Assembly: GCF_003243465.1 (NCBI RefSeq)
Contig: NZ_QFQZ01000048.1
Location: forward strand, 1 to 36,723
Length of the DNA: 36,723 bases
Direction: 5' to 3'
Origin: Caulobacter segnis
Lineage (GTDB): Bacteria > Pseudomonadota > Alphaproteobacteria > Caulobacterales > Caulobacteraceae
Each line of letters begins with the position of its first letter. Position 1 is the stretch's first letter. Both the position numbers and the translations under genes were made by a program. Below, in pieces: positions 25,462-34,377 of this stretch. Below the pieces are notes generated by a model, which ran no database searches, was not told where the DNA came from, and was given only the letters and a program-made list of their open reading frames with translations.

Positions 25462-26085
25462 ATGACATCGTCCCTTAAGGTCCCCGAGCGCCGCACCCAG
25501 TCCGATCGCCGCCAGCAGTCGGAGGCCGAACTGCTGCGCGCCGCCGCCGAGCTGATCGCCGAGCAGGGGGTGGCCGCCGCCACCTTCGAGAACATCGGGC
25601 TTAGGGCCGGCTACAGCCGCGGGCTCGTCACCCAGCGGTTCGGCTCCAAGCAGGGCCTGATTGAGGCGTTGATCGCCCGCCTGCAGGCGAGGCTGGCGGC
25701 GCAGATGGACGATCGGCGCCTGGACCAGCTCAACGGGCTGGAGGCGGTGCTGGGTTTCGTCGACGCCTTCCTGACGAACCTGTCGCGCGACGGGGAGATG
25801 CGGGCCTATTTCGTGCTGCTGGCCGGCGCGGTGGCCGACGTCTCGGAACTGCGCGCGCCGTTCGCGGTGGCCCACAAGGGCGCCGAGGAGCGGCTGGAAG
25901 CCATGGTGCTGCGCGGTCAGGCCGAGGGCCTGATCCGCCCGGGGCTCAACGCTGACGCAGCCGCCTTGATGGTGGGGTCATTGCTTCTGGGGCTTTCGAC
26001 CCAGCTGCTGATCGATCCCGGCATGGACCTGGAGCCCATCCGGGAGACCAGCCTGGCGATGCTGCGGCGCAGCTTCGCGGCCTAG
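25462..26085 (+). CDS. TetR-family transcriptional regulator
   Basis: A 207-residue regulator. The N-terminal HTH spans residues ~20-65 (AELLRAAAELIAEQGVAAATFENIGLRAGYSR in two parts, then VTQRFGSKQGLIEAL), followed by an all-helical ligand domain. The ATG at 25462 is preferred. A TTG at 25426 would lie inside the operator-like repeat. It is divergent from the P450-rubredoxin operon and probably represses it until a substrate or product binds. Confidence 0.92.
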   Translation: MTSSLKVPERRTQSDRRQQSEAELLRAAAELIAEQGVAAATFENIGLRAGYSRGLVTQRFGSKQGLIEALIARLQARLAAQMDDRRLDQLNGLEAVLGFVDAFLTNLSRDGEMRAYFVLLAGAVADVSELRAPFAVAHKGAEERLEAMVLRGQAEGLIRPGLNADAAALMVGSLLLGLSTQLLIDPGMDLEPIRETSLAMLRRSFAA

Positions 26086-26170
26086 ATTGAAGAAATCCTG
26101 TCTGGGATTTCATTTGAACCGCCCCGCCCGTGATTGTGAGATCCTCGCTCTTTCAACGCGAGTTCAATCC

Positions 26171-26779
26171 ATGTCCCGTGCGCTGCTTGCTTCCGTTCTT
26201 TGTCTGGTCCTCTCATCGACGGCGCCGGCCTTCGCTCGGGACGCCGAGCCGGCGCCCGACAACGCGGCCATGACGGAGATCTTTAACGCGGACCAAGCCA
26301 TCCGGCAGGGCTTTACGGTGGGCCAGAAGCCGGACCGCGCGTTCGTCGAACGGATGACCGCCGAAGACGCCGCGCGTCGGCTTAAGGTTCGGGCTCTGCT
26401 GGAGGCCGGCGCGCTCAAGACGGGCGAGGACTTCCGCAAAGCCGCCTTCGTTTTCCAGCACGGGCTCCGGCCGGACGACTTTCTCATGGCTCACAGCCTG
26501 GCGATCGCCGCCGCCGCTAGAGGATCGCAGCAAGCCGCCTGGATCGCCGCGGCCAGCCTCGACCGCTACCTGCAAATGACTGGAGGGGCGCAGATCTACG
26601 GCACCCAAACCACGGTTCGGCAGGGCGAGGCGCCGACGTTGGACCCCTATAACCGGGATCTCATTCCAGACGCCCTGCGATCGGCGCTGGGGGTTCCGGC
26701 GCTGGCCGAACAGCAGGCCAAGCTTGAGAGCGTCCAGAGCGCGATGAAGGCCGCGCGGCCCGGAACGCCAACGCCGTAA
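26171..26779 (+). CDS. Exported protein resembling DUF6624
   Basis: A 202-residue protein with a signal peptide (MSRALLASVLCLVLSSTAPAFA). The mature part has a helical, acidic and basic N-terminal half (RMTAEDAARRLKVRALLEAG) and a segment FRKAAFVFQHGLRPDDFLMAHSLA followed by AAWIAAASLDRYLQMTGGAQIYGTQ. I recall this pattern from the DUF6624 family, which has no known function. The ATG at 26171 begins the signal peptide; codons upstream in frame are open but not signal-like. It follows the TetR gene by 85 bases on the same strand and converges with purS. Confidence 0.75.
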   Translation: MSRALLASVLCLVLSSTAPAFARDAEPAPDNAAMTEIFNADQAIRQGFTVGQKPDRAFVERMTAEDAARRLKVRALLEAGALKTGEDFRKAAFVFQHGLRPDDFLMAHSLAIAAAARGSQQAAWIAAASLDRYLQMTGGAQIYGTQTTVRQGEAPTLDPYNRDLIPDALRSALGVPALAEQQAKLESVQSAMKAARPGTPTP

Positions 26780-26835
26780 AGCGGGCCGGCTCAGCGGCGC
26801 GCCGGTCCGCCAGCCCGCGCCGTCTGGGCTGGGCC

Positions 26836-27075
26836 CTAGGCGACGTCGATGCGGTAGCTTTCGATGACCGTATTGGCCAGCAGCTTGTCGCACATGGCCT
26901 TGACCTCGGCCTTGGCGGCTTCGGCGTCGGTGGCGTCCAGGTCGAACTCGATGACGCGACCGACGCGGGCGTCCTTCACCGAAGGCCAGCCCAGGCCATG
27001 CAGGGCGTTCTCGACGGCCTTGCCCTGGACGTCGAGCACGCCGGGCTTCAGGAACACGTGGACGGTGGCTTTCAT
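26836..27075 (-). CDS. purS: Phosphoribosylformylglycinamidine synthase, PurS subunit
   Basis: A 79-residue small subunit that bridges PurL and PurQ in the FGAM synthase complex. MKATVHVFLKPGVLDVQGKAVENALHGLG is the standard PurS N-terminal half, seen here over residues 1-29, and CDKLLANTVIESYRID is the standard end. AAGG lies at fair distance before the ATG. It follows purC on the same strand, with a 168-base gap filled by palindromic repeats. Confidence 0.97.
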   Translation of the reverse strand: MKATVHVFLKPGVLDVQGKAVENALHGLGWPSVKDARVGRVIEFDLDATDAEAAKAEVKAMCDKLLANTVIESYRIDVA

Positions 27076-27093
27076 CGTCTTGCCTTTTCGCGA

Positions 27094-27237
27094 CCCTCTC
27101 CCCGAGGGAGAGGGAGGGACCCATGCGCGGCATGGGAGGGTGAGGGGTTACGGGGCCGTCCGGATGGGGTGAAACCCCTCATCCTCCCACGCGTCCGGGG
27201 ACGCGCGGGCCCCTCCTTCTCCCGCAGGGAGAAGGGG
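27094..27237. repeat. Composite palindromic repeat between purC and purS
   Basis: Four nested or adjacent hairpins fill the gap. CCCTCTCCC/GGGAGAGGG (27094-27102, 27106-27114). A 17-base arm at 27133-27149 pairs with 27173-27189 with a single G-T mismatch. CGCGTCC/GGACGCG (27190-27196, 27199-27205). CCTTCTCCC/GGGAGAAGG (27215-27223, 27227-27235). It looks like an intergenic extragenic-palindrome element. In the purC-purS mRNA it would fold strongly and could act as a processing or attenuation site. Confidence 0.75.
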
Positions 27238-27243
27238 TCCTTT

Positions 27244-28002
<759 letters not shown>

Positions 28003-28047
28003 GGCTCTCGTCGAGGCCCTTTTTGGAAGCGCGCGCCGCCCATACCC

Positions 28048-28079
28048 GAAAACTTCCCGGAGACCGGAAAAACTTCCCG
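28048..28079 (-). promoter_or_regulatory. Tandem direct repeat upstream of purC
   Basis: On the plus strand GAAAACTTCCCGG (28048-28060) recurs as GAAAAACTTCCCG (28067-28079); the CTTCCCG cores are exactly 20 bases apart, about two helical turns. They lie 45-78 bases upstream of the purC ATG, a natural place for a regulator that binds one DNA face twice. No known regulator is recognised. Confidence 0.4.
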
Positions 28080-28287
28080 TGAAACGAAAAGCGCGCGCGG
28101 CGGATAGCTGCGCGCGGCGTTCGACTCAAGGCCGCTCACTAAAAAATGTCCGCCGGAACCTACCCGAATGAGCGCGCGCGCGCAAACAAACGCAGGTAGT
28201 TTGGTCTATGATCGTCGCCGGAAACGTCGCGTCGGCTCCACAGCCCGATTGCGGACCGAAGCGGCACGGGATATGCAGCCGGCGTAG

Positions 28288-28335
28288 GAGCATGATTGCC
28301 GAAAGTGGACGCCGGCTTTGGCGACCGTCATGCTC
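28288..28335. repeat. RIME-like palindromic element
   Basis: GAGCATGA (28288-28295) and TCATGCTC (28328-28335) are perfect 8-bp inverted arms around an imperfect inner stem (GCCGAAAG with CTTTGGC). The arms and the inner GAAAGTGG...CCGGCTTT resemble from memory the dispersed RIME-type palindromes of rhizobia. It is a 48-base unit with no coding potential. Confidence 0.6.
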
Positions 28336-28413
28336 TAAATGTTTGGAATTAGGGCCTGCCGCGGCCAAATCGGTTGATTTGGCTTCAGACAGGCTGGCGA
28401 CTTTGGGGCCTTC

Positions 28414-28731
28414 ATGACCACCTTCGACGAACGCGAGCAGGGTTTCGAACGCAAGTTCGCGCTGGACCAGGAACTGGAATTCAAGGCGTCGGCGCGCCGC
28501 AACCGCCTGCTGGGCGAATGGGCGGCGGGCCTGATGGGCCTGGCGACGGTCGAGGAATATGCCCGCGCCGTGGTCAAGTCTGACTTCGAACAGCCGGGCG
28601 ACGAAGACGTGCTGCGCAAGGTCTTCGAAGACCTGAAGGGCTCGGGCGTCTCGGTCAGCGAGGGCGAGGTCCGCATGAAGATGGACGAGCTGATGGCCAT
28701 GGCGCGCGAGCAGATCAAGGCCGGCGAATAA
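28414..28731 (+). CDS. DUF1476 protein, ATP synthase zeta subunit (F1 inhibitor) homologue
   Basis: A 105-residue all-helical protein: FDEREQGFERKFALDQELEFK, ARRNRLLGEWAAGLMGL, EEYARAVVKSDFEQPGDEDVLRKV split over residues ~46-70, and a C-terminal MKMDELMAMAREQI helix. This is the DUF1476 family, whose Paracoccus member is the zeta subunit that inhibits F1-ATPase hydrolysis. Length (~105) matches. The N-terminal helix is the inhibitory part in the known protein. It is divergent from purC and ends 33 bases before a strong terminator. Assignment to F1 inhibition is by homology. Confidence 0.92.
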   Translation: MTTFDEREQGFERKFALDQELEFKASARRNRLLGEWAAGLMGLATVEEYARAVVKSDFEQPGDEDVLRKVFEDLKGSGVSVSEGEVRMKMDELMAMAREQIKAGE

Positions 28732-28764
28732 CCGAACCGTTTTTCCTCAGCCGGAAGACATGAA

Positions 28765-28797
28765 AAAGGGCCGCTCGATCGAGCGGCCCTTTGTTTT
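28765..28797. terminator. Bidirectional Rho-independent terminator
   Basis: A perfect 28-base palindrome (28765-28792) centred on TCGATCGA, with GGGCCGC/GCGGCCC arms, flanked by A-run and T-run (TTTGTTTTT). It lies between the DUF1476 gene and the convergent M13 peptidase gene and can serve both. Confidence 0.93.
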
Positions 28798-28810
28798 TGG
28801 ATATGTCGCG

Positions 28811-30805
28811 TTACCAGATGCGCGAGCGCTTCTCGGGCGGCAGGTAGAACTTGTCGCCGGGCTTCACGCCGAACGCCGCGTACCAGGCGTCGACGTTGCG
28901 GGTCGGGCCGATCACGCGGAAGTTCGACGGCGAGTGCGGGTCGGACGCCATCTGCTGCTTCAGCGCGTCGTCGCGCGTCTTGTCCTGCCAGGCCTGGGCG
29001 AAGGCCAGGAAGAAGCGCTGGTCGCCGGTCATGCCGCCGATCACCGGGGCGGGCTTGCCCTTCAGCGAGGCGTGGTAGGCGTCGTAGGCGACCTGCAGGC
29101 CGGCCAGGTCGGCGATGTTCTCGCCCATGGTCAGGGCGCCGTTGATCTTCATGCCCGGCACGGGCTCGTAAGTGTTGTACTGCGCGCCCAGCACCGCGGC
29201 CTGGGCCTCGAAGCGCTTGGCGTCCTCGGCCGTCCACCAGTCGCGCAGCTTGCCGGTCTCGTCGATCTTGCGGCCCTGGTCGTCGAAGCCGTGGCTGATC
29301 TCGTGGCCGATCACTGCGCCGATCGCGCCATAGTTCACGGCCGGATCGGCCGCTGGATCGAAATAGGGCGCCTGCAGGATGCCCGCCGGGAACACGATCT
29401 TGTTTTCCAGGCCGCCGTTGTAGGCGTTCACGGTCTGCGGGGTCATCGCCCACTTGCCGCTGTCGACCGGCTGGCCCAGGTCCTGGAGCTTGTAGGCCCA
29501 TTCGAAGGCCCCGCTGCGGCGCACGTTGCCGTACAGGTCGCCGGCGTCGATCTTCAGGCCCGCATAGTCGCGCCACTTGTCCGGATAGCCGACCATCACC
29601 TTCATCTTGGACAGCTTGGCCAGCGCCGCCTGCTTGGTCGCCGGGGCCATCCAGGGCGCCTTGTTGATCCGCGCGGCCATGGCGACCTTGAGGTTGTCGG
29701 TCAGGACCTGCATCTGCGCCTTGGACGACGGCGGGAAGTACTTGGCCGCGTAGGCCTGGCCGACCAGTTCGCCGAGGCTGCCGTCCACCAGCACCACGCC
29801 GCGCTTCCAGCGCGGACGCAGCTGGGTCTGACCGGTCAGGGCCTTGATGTACTCGAAGCGGCTGTCGACGAACCGCTTGGAGAGGTAGGGCGACATCTCG
29901 ACGACGCCCTGGACCACGCGCCAGGCTTTCAACGTCTCCAGCGGCGTGTCGGCGAACAGCTTGGCCAGGTCACGGACGGCGGTCTTCTCGCCCAGCACCA
30001 CCTTGGTCAGGCCGGGCATGCCGGCGGCGGCGAGGTAGTCGGCCCAGGGAAACTCGGGCGCGTAGGCTTTCAGCTCGTCCAGCGTGACCGGGTTGTAGGT
30101 CTTCTCGACATCGCGCCGGTCGGCGACGGCCCAGCTGATCTTGGCGATCGCCGTCTCGAACGCGACCACGTCGGCGGCGGCCTTGGCCGGCTCCGGATAG
30201 CCGGCCATCGTCAGCGCGCGTGTCGCGAGAGCCTTGTAGGCCTCCAGTTGCGGCTTGAACCCCTCGGTCAGGTAGTAGTCGCGGTCCGGCAGGCCCAGGC
30301 CCGACTGGCCGATATAGAGGACGTTGATCTCGGGCGTCTTGGCGTCGGGATAGATGTCCAGCGAGAACAGGTCTGGGCCGAAGCCGCCGTGGGCCGCGCC
30401 CAGGGCGCGCGCCATCTCGGCCTTCGAGGACACGGCCATGGCGGCCGCCACGTCGACCTTGAGCGGCGCGTCGTCGACCGCCTCGACCTTGGCCTCGTCA
30501 ATGAAGCTGCGGTAGAGGCCGCCGATCTGCGAGCTAGGCGCGGCCGTCTCGATCAGGGTCCGAAGCTGGTCCTGCGAGCGGTTGTAGACGTCGTAGCCGA
30601 CGCCGGCCGAGGCCTGGTCGGCGGGGATCGTCGTCCGCTTCTCCCAGGCGCCGTTGGCGTACTTGTTGAAGTCGTTTCCGGGCTTCACGGCCAGGTCGCG
30701 GGCGGTCAGGTCGACGCCCCAGGCGCCGTACATCGGCTTGTCGGCGGCCGTCGCCACGCCGGAGATCGCCACCGCCGAAACGGCGGCCAGCAGGAAGATG
30801 CGCAT
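28811..30805 (-). CDS. Exported M13-family (neprilysin-like) zinc metallopeptidase
   Basis: A 664-residue peptidase. The signal peptide (MRIFLLAAVSAVAISGVATA) precedes an N-terminal helical M13 domain and a catalytic domain. Motifs: NAYN near residue 460 (substrate backbone binding), VIGHEISHGFD with the zinc His pair near 501-505, and GENIADLAG near 561 with the third ligand Glu. The end is ...EKRSRIW, the short Trp ending typical of the family. It should cut oligopeptides in the periplasm. The start is either ATG 30805, at the signal peptide, or TTG 30820, which is closer to GAGGGG. No strong ribosome site suits the ATG. Confidence 0.94.
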   Translation of the reverse strand: MRIFLLAAVSAVAISGVATAADKPMYGAWGVDLTARDLAVKPGNDFNKYANGAWEKRTTIPADQASAGVGYDVYNRSQDQLRTLIETAAPSSQIGGLYRSFIDEAKVEAVDDAPLKVDVAAAMAVSSKAEMARALGAAHGGFGPDLFSLDIYPDAKTPEINVLYIGQSGLGLPDRDYYLTEGFKPQLEAYKALATRALTMAGYPEPAKAAADVVAFETAIAKISWAVADRRDVEKTYNPVTLDELKAYAPEFPWADYLAAAGMPGLTKVVLGEKTAVRDLAKLFADTPLETLKAWRVVQGVVEMSPYLSKRFVDSRFEYIKALTGQTQLRPRWKRGVVLVDGSLGELVGQAYAAKYFPPSSKAQMQVLTDNLKVAMAARINKAPWMAPATKQAALAKLSKMKVMVGYPDKWRDYAGLKIDAGDLYGNVRRSGAFEWAYKLQDLGQPVDSGKWAMTPQTVNAYNGGLENKIVFPAGILQAPYFDPAADPAVNYGAIGAVIGHEISHGFDDQGRKIDETGKLRDWWTAEDAKRFEAQAAVLGAQYNTYEPVPGMKINGALTMGENIADLAGLQVAYDAYHASLKGKPAPVIGGMTGDQRFFLAFAQAWQDKTRDDALKQQMASDPHSPSNFRVIGPTRNVDAWYAAFGVKPGDKFYLPPEKRSRIW

Positions 30806-30889
30806 GCTTTTAGGTTCCAATGCCCCTCTAGGAGCCGGGATGCTGCACCAGACCCGCCCCGGGCGCAGATGAATTTCGCGTAATGTGGG

Positions 30890-31378
30890 TCAGCGGGCGA
30901 GATAACGCCTGATCTCGTACCACGTGCTGGCCTTCTGCTCGAAGCTGCGCGCCGCGTGGGCCGGCGACGAGGAGGGCAGGGCCAGGCTGGGGACGCGGCC
31001 GGCCAGAAGACGGACGCCCAGTCGCGCCGCCGTTCCGCCGTTGAAGGCGACCAGGCGCAGTGACGGCAGGGTTTCGATCAGCGCCGCCAGGTCGTTGGCG
31101 GCCGGATCGCGGATGGCGGCGTCCAGGCTGCCGGGGCGCTCGGCCTCGGCGATCACATCCCAAAGTCCGACGCCGTGGGCCAGCAGCGCGGAGAGGCGCT
31201 GGTCATAGCCGAGGGCGACCAGCGGCGTGTCCAGCACCCGCTCCATCAGGCGCCAGAAGGCGTTCCGGGGATTGCCGTAGTACCGCCCCGCCGCCAGAGA
31301 GGCCTCGCCCGGCAGGCTGCCCAGGACGAGGACGCGGGTGTCCGCGTCCACGACCGGGGGAAAGCCCGCCTTGCGCAC
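30890..31378 (-). CDS. Uracil-DNA glycosylase superfamily protein, hypoxanthine (deoxyinosine) DNA glycosylase type
   Basis: A 162-residue protein. LVLGSLPGEASLAAGRYYGNPRNAFW in two adjoining motifs (GSLPGE with YYGNPRNAFWRLM) and SSSPAHA near residue 136 are the motif 1 and motif 2 regions of the UDG superfamily, in the form found in family 6 enzymes that remove hypoxanthine from DNA. The GTG start at 31378 is 13 bases after the purB stop, so it is probably in the purB transcript. A Mug-like specificity is possible. Confidence 0.85.
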   Translation of the reverse strand: MRKAGFPPVVDADTRVLVLGSLPGEASLAAGRYYGNPRNAFWRLMERVLDTPLVALGYDQRLSALLAHGVGLWDVIAEAERPGSLDAAIRDPAANDLAALIETLPSLRLVAFNGGTAARLGVRLLAGRVPSLALPSSSPAHAARSFEQKASTWYEIRRYLAR

Positions 31379-31391
31379 GGCGGTCGGGACC

Positions 31392-32702
<1,311 letters not shown>

Positions 32703-32739
32703 GGGGCGGCCGTTTCGACCCGACCGCCCCGGGAGTCAA
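32703..32739 (-). promoter_or_regulatory. Predicted promoter and hairpin of purB (leaderless candidate)
   Basis: On the minus strand TTGACT (32739-32734) is followed after 14 bases by GTCGAAAC (32719-32712), a partial match to GCTANAWC. Nine bases then remain before the ATG. GGGGCGG (32703-32709) and CCGCCCC (32724-32730) form an inverted repeat ending at the base before the start codon. No ribosome site is present. Confidence 0.45.
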
Positions 32740-32756
32740 GGGAAGAGGGTTATTAC

Positions 32757-34271
32757 TTACGCCCCCGCCCGCGCCTTCATGTGCTTGACCAGCCCGATCG
32801 CCGCCAGGGCGTAGTGGACGCCGGCCCAGGCGTAGAAGCACAGCGAGACGATGATGCCCTGCTGGGTCGAGCGGGCCATGGCGGCGGCGCAGGCCTTGGC
32901 CAGCTCCGGCGCTGCGCCCTTGGGGGCCAGGCCGCCGGGGCAAGCCGCCCCGAAGCTGGCGGGGCCTGTCTCGCCGAACGAGCCGACCACGGCGTGCAGG
33001 ATGCCGGTCGAGCCGGGGTTGTTGAAGTTGAACTGCGCCAGATGGTCGATCAGCCAGCCGGTGAACACGGGCCCGCCGCCCAGGGCGATCAGGTTGAGGA
33101 AGAAGAACAGCAAGGCCGTGGCGGTGGCCCGGCGGCGCGGCTCGACCGAGTTCTGCACCACGCCGAAGGTCGGGGCCAGGTAGGTGTAGTGGAATATGCC
33201 GGGGATCAGCAGGATCAGGGCCGTGGCCTGCCAGCTGGTCTGCAGATAGGCGGCGATATAGATCGGCGTGCAGATCAGGAGGCCGATGGCCGGCGTCAGG
33301 GCGTACCAGCGGGCGCTCTTCTTGCCGGCCCAGTCCGACAGGAAGCCGCCCACCAGCGTGCCGACCCCCGCCGAGAACCCGCCGATCAGGCCGACGATCA
33401 GCCCCACCTGCGCCAGGCCCAGCCCATAGGTCCGCACGAAGTAGGGCGGAACGAACGCGCCCGAGCCGTAGGAGCCGAACGAGGCGATCGTGACGCCCAG
33501 CACCATGTGCAGGACCGGCCACTTGCCGAACAGGATCTTGGTGACGGCCCAGAGCTCGGCGAACTCCTGGGCCAGGGAGAACGGCGGCTTGGCGGCCGGC
33601 TCGACCACCACGTCCTCGGCCTCGATCGGGCGCTCGACGATCTCGGAATGGCCGCGCGGCGGCTCCTTGACCACCAGCTTGACCAGCAGGGCCAGCAGCA
33701 CGCCCGGCAGGCCGACGATGACGAAGGCGACGCGCCAGCTGAACTCCTGCGCCAGCCATCCGCCGGCCACCGCGCCGAACATGGTGCCCAGCGGGATGCC
33801 GAACGAATAGATCGACAGGGCCGAGGCGCGCGCCTTGGGCTCGTAATAGTCGCTGATCAGCGAGTGGCTGGGCGGCGAGCAACCCGCCTCGCCGACCCCC
33901 ACGCCGAAGCGGTAGAGGGCCAATTGCGTGAAGTTGGCGGCCGCCCCGCAGAGGGCGGTGAAGCCCGACCAGATGACCAGCGAGACCGAGATGATGGTGA
34001 CGCGATTGTAGCGCTCGGCCAGCCGGGCGATCGGAATGCCCAGGATCGTGTAGAGCAGGGCGAAGTAGAGGCCGCCCAGCAGGCCCAGCTGGGTGTCGGT
34101 CAGCTTGAGGTCGACCTTGATGGCCTGGCCGATGGTGGCGATGATCGTGCGGTCGATGAAGTTGAAGGTGTAGGTCGCCAGCAGCAGCCCTAGCACTGCG
34201 GCCTTGTAACCCTTGGAATATACAGGCGAATAAAGCGGCCGATCGCCGCCGGACGCACGCGCGTCGGCCAT
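32757..34271 (-). CDS. MFS transporter (spinster-like), copy 1
   Basis: A 504-residue major facilitator with ~12 membrane helices. TM1 ends YTFNFIDRTIIATIGQAIK, TM2-3 loop has IPIARLAERYNR (the MFS loop motif), and TM4-5 reads GVGVGEAGCSPPSHSLISDYY, a pattern shared with spinster-type transporters of alphaproteobacteria. A cytosolic central loop lies near residues 205-240. The substrate is unknown; relatives move organic anions, lipids or drugs. An extra hydrophilic insert (~residues 430-465) is rich in Ala, Gly and Pro. It is a tandem paralogue of the upstream MFS gene and shares its upstream 24-base motif. Confidence 0.93.
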   Translation of the reverse strand: MADARASGGDRPLYSPVYSKGYKAAVLGLLLATYTFNFIDRTIIATIGQAIKVDLKLTDTQLGLLGGLYFALLYTILGIPIARLAERYNRVTIISVSLVIWSGFTALCGAAANFTQLALYRFGVGVGEAGCSPPSHSLISDYYEPKARASALSIYSFGIPLGTMFGAVAGGWLAQEFSWRVAFVIVGLPGVLLALLVKLVVKEPPRGHSEIVERPIEAEDVVVEPAAKPPFSLAQEFAELWAVTKILFGKWPVLHMVLGVTIASFGSYGSGAFVPPYFVRTYGLGLAQVGLIVGLIGGFSAGVGTLVGGFLSDWAGKKSARWYALTPAIGLLICTPIYIAAYLQTSWQATALILLIPGIFHYTYLAPTFGVVQNSVEPRRRATATALLFFFLNLIALGGGPVFTGWLIDHLAQFNFNNPGSTGILHAVVGSFGETGPASFGAACPGGLAPKGAAPELAKACAAAMARSTQQGIIVSLCFYAWAGVHYALAAIGLVKHMKARAGA

Positions 34272-34286
34272 ACTGACTCTCTCCCT

Positions 34287-34310
34287 TCAAACATTTGTTC
34301 TAATTGTTGA
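34287..34310 (-). promoter_or_regulatory. Shared 24-base motif upstream of MFS copy 1
   Basis: This stretch matches 35737-35760 at 21 of 24 positions. On the gene strand it contains TTAGAACAAATGTTTGA, with the near-palindrome GAACAAATGTTT. It ends 15 bases before the ATG, directly upstream of the AGGGAGAGA ribosome site. A repressor bound here would block the promoter or initiation. Confidence 0.65.
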
Positions 34311-34377
34311 AGGGACTGTGACCGAGCGGAAGGCAAAGCGCCAGGGGCTAAATTTCGCGCCCCTGACGCCCTCGATT

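Larger units (their letters stand above)
28003..28413. other. 411-base intergenic region between purC and the DUF1476 gene
   Basis: No open frame with a ribosome site was found. Contents: purC upstream region with the tandem repeat; GC-alternating tracts near 28084-28117 and 28162-28174; a short AT-rich patch near 28139-28147 (CTAAAAAAT); the RIME-like palindrome at 28288-28335; and the promoter region of the DUF1476 gene. The divergent promoters for purC and the DUF1476 gene must lie here. Confidence 0.7.

Noticed and set aside
28760..30883. A plus-strand frame opposite the M13 peptidase
   Set aside because: It starts inside the terminator and has antisense-type composition. The M13 gene on the other strand has clear HEISH and GENIADLAG motifs.
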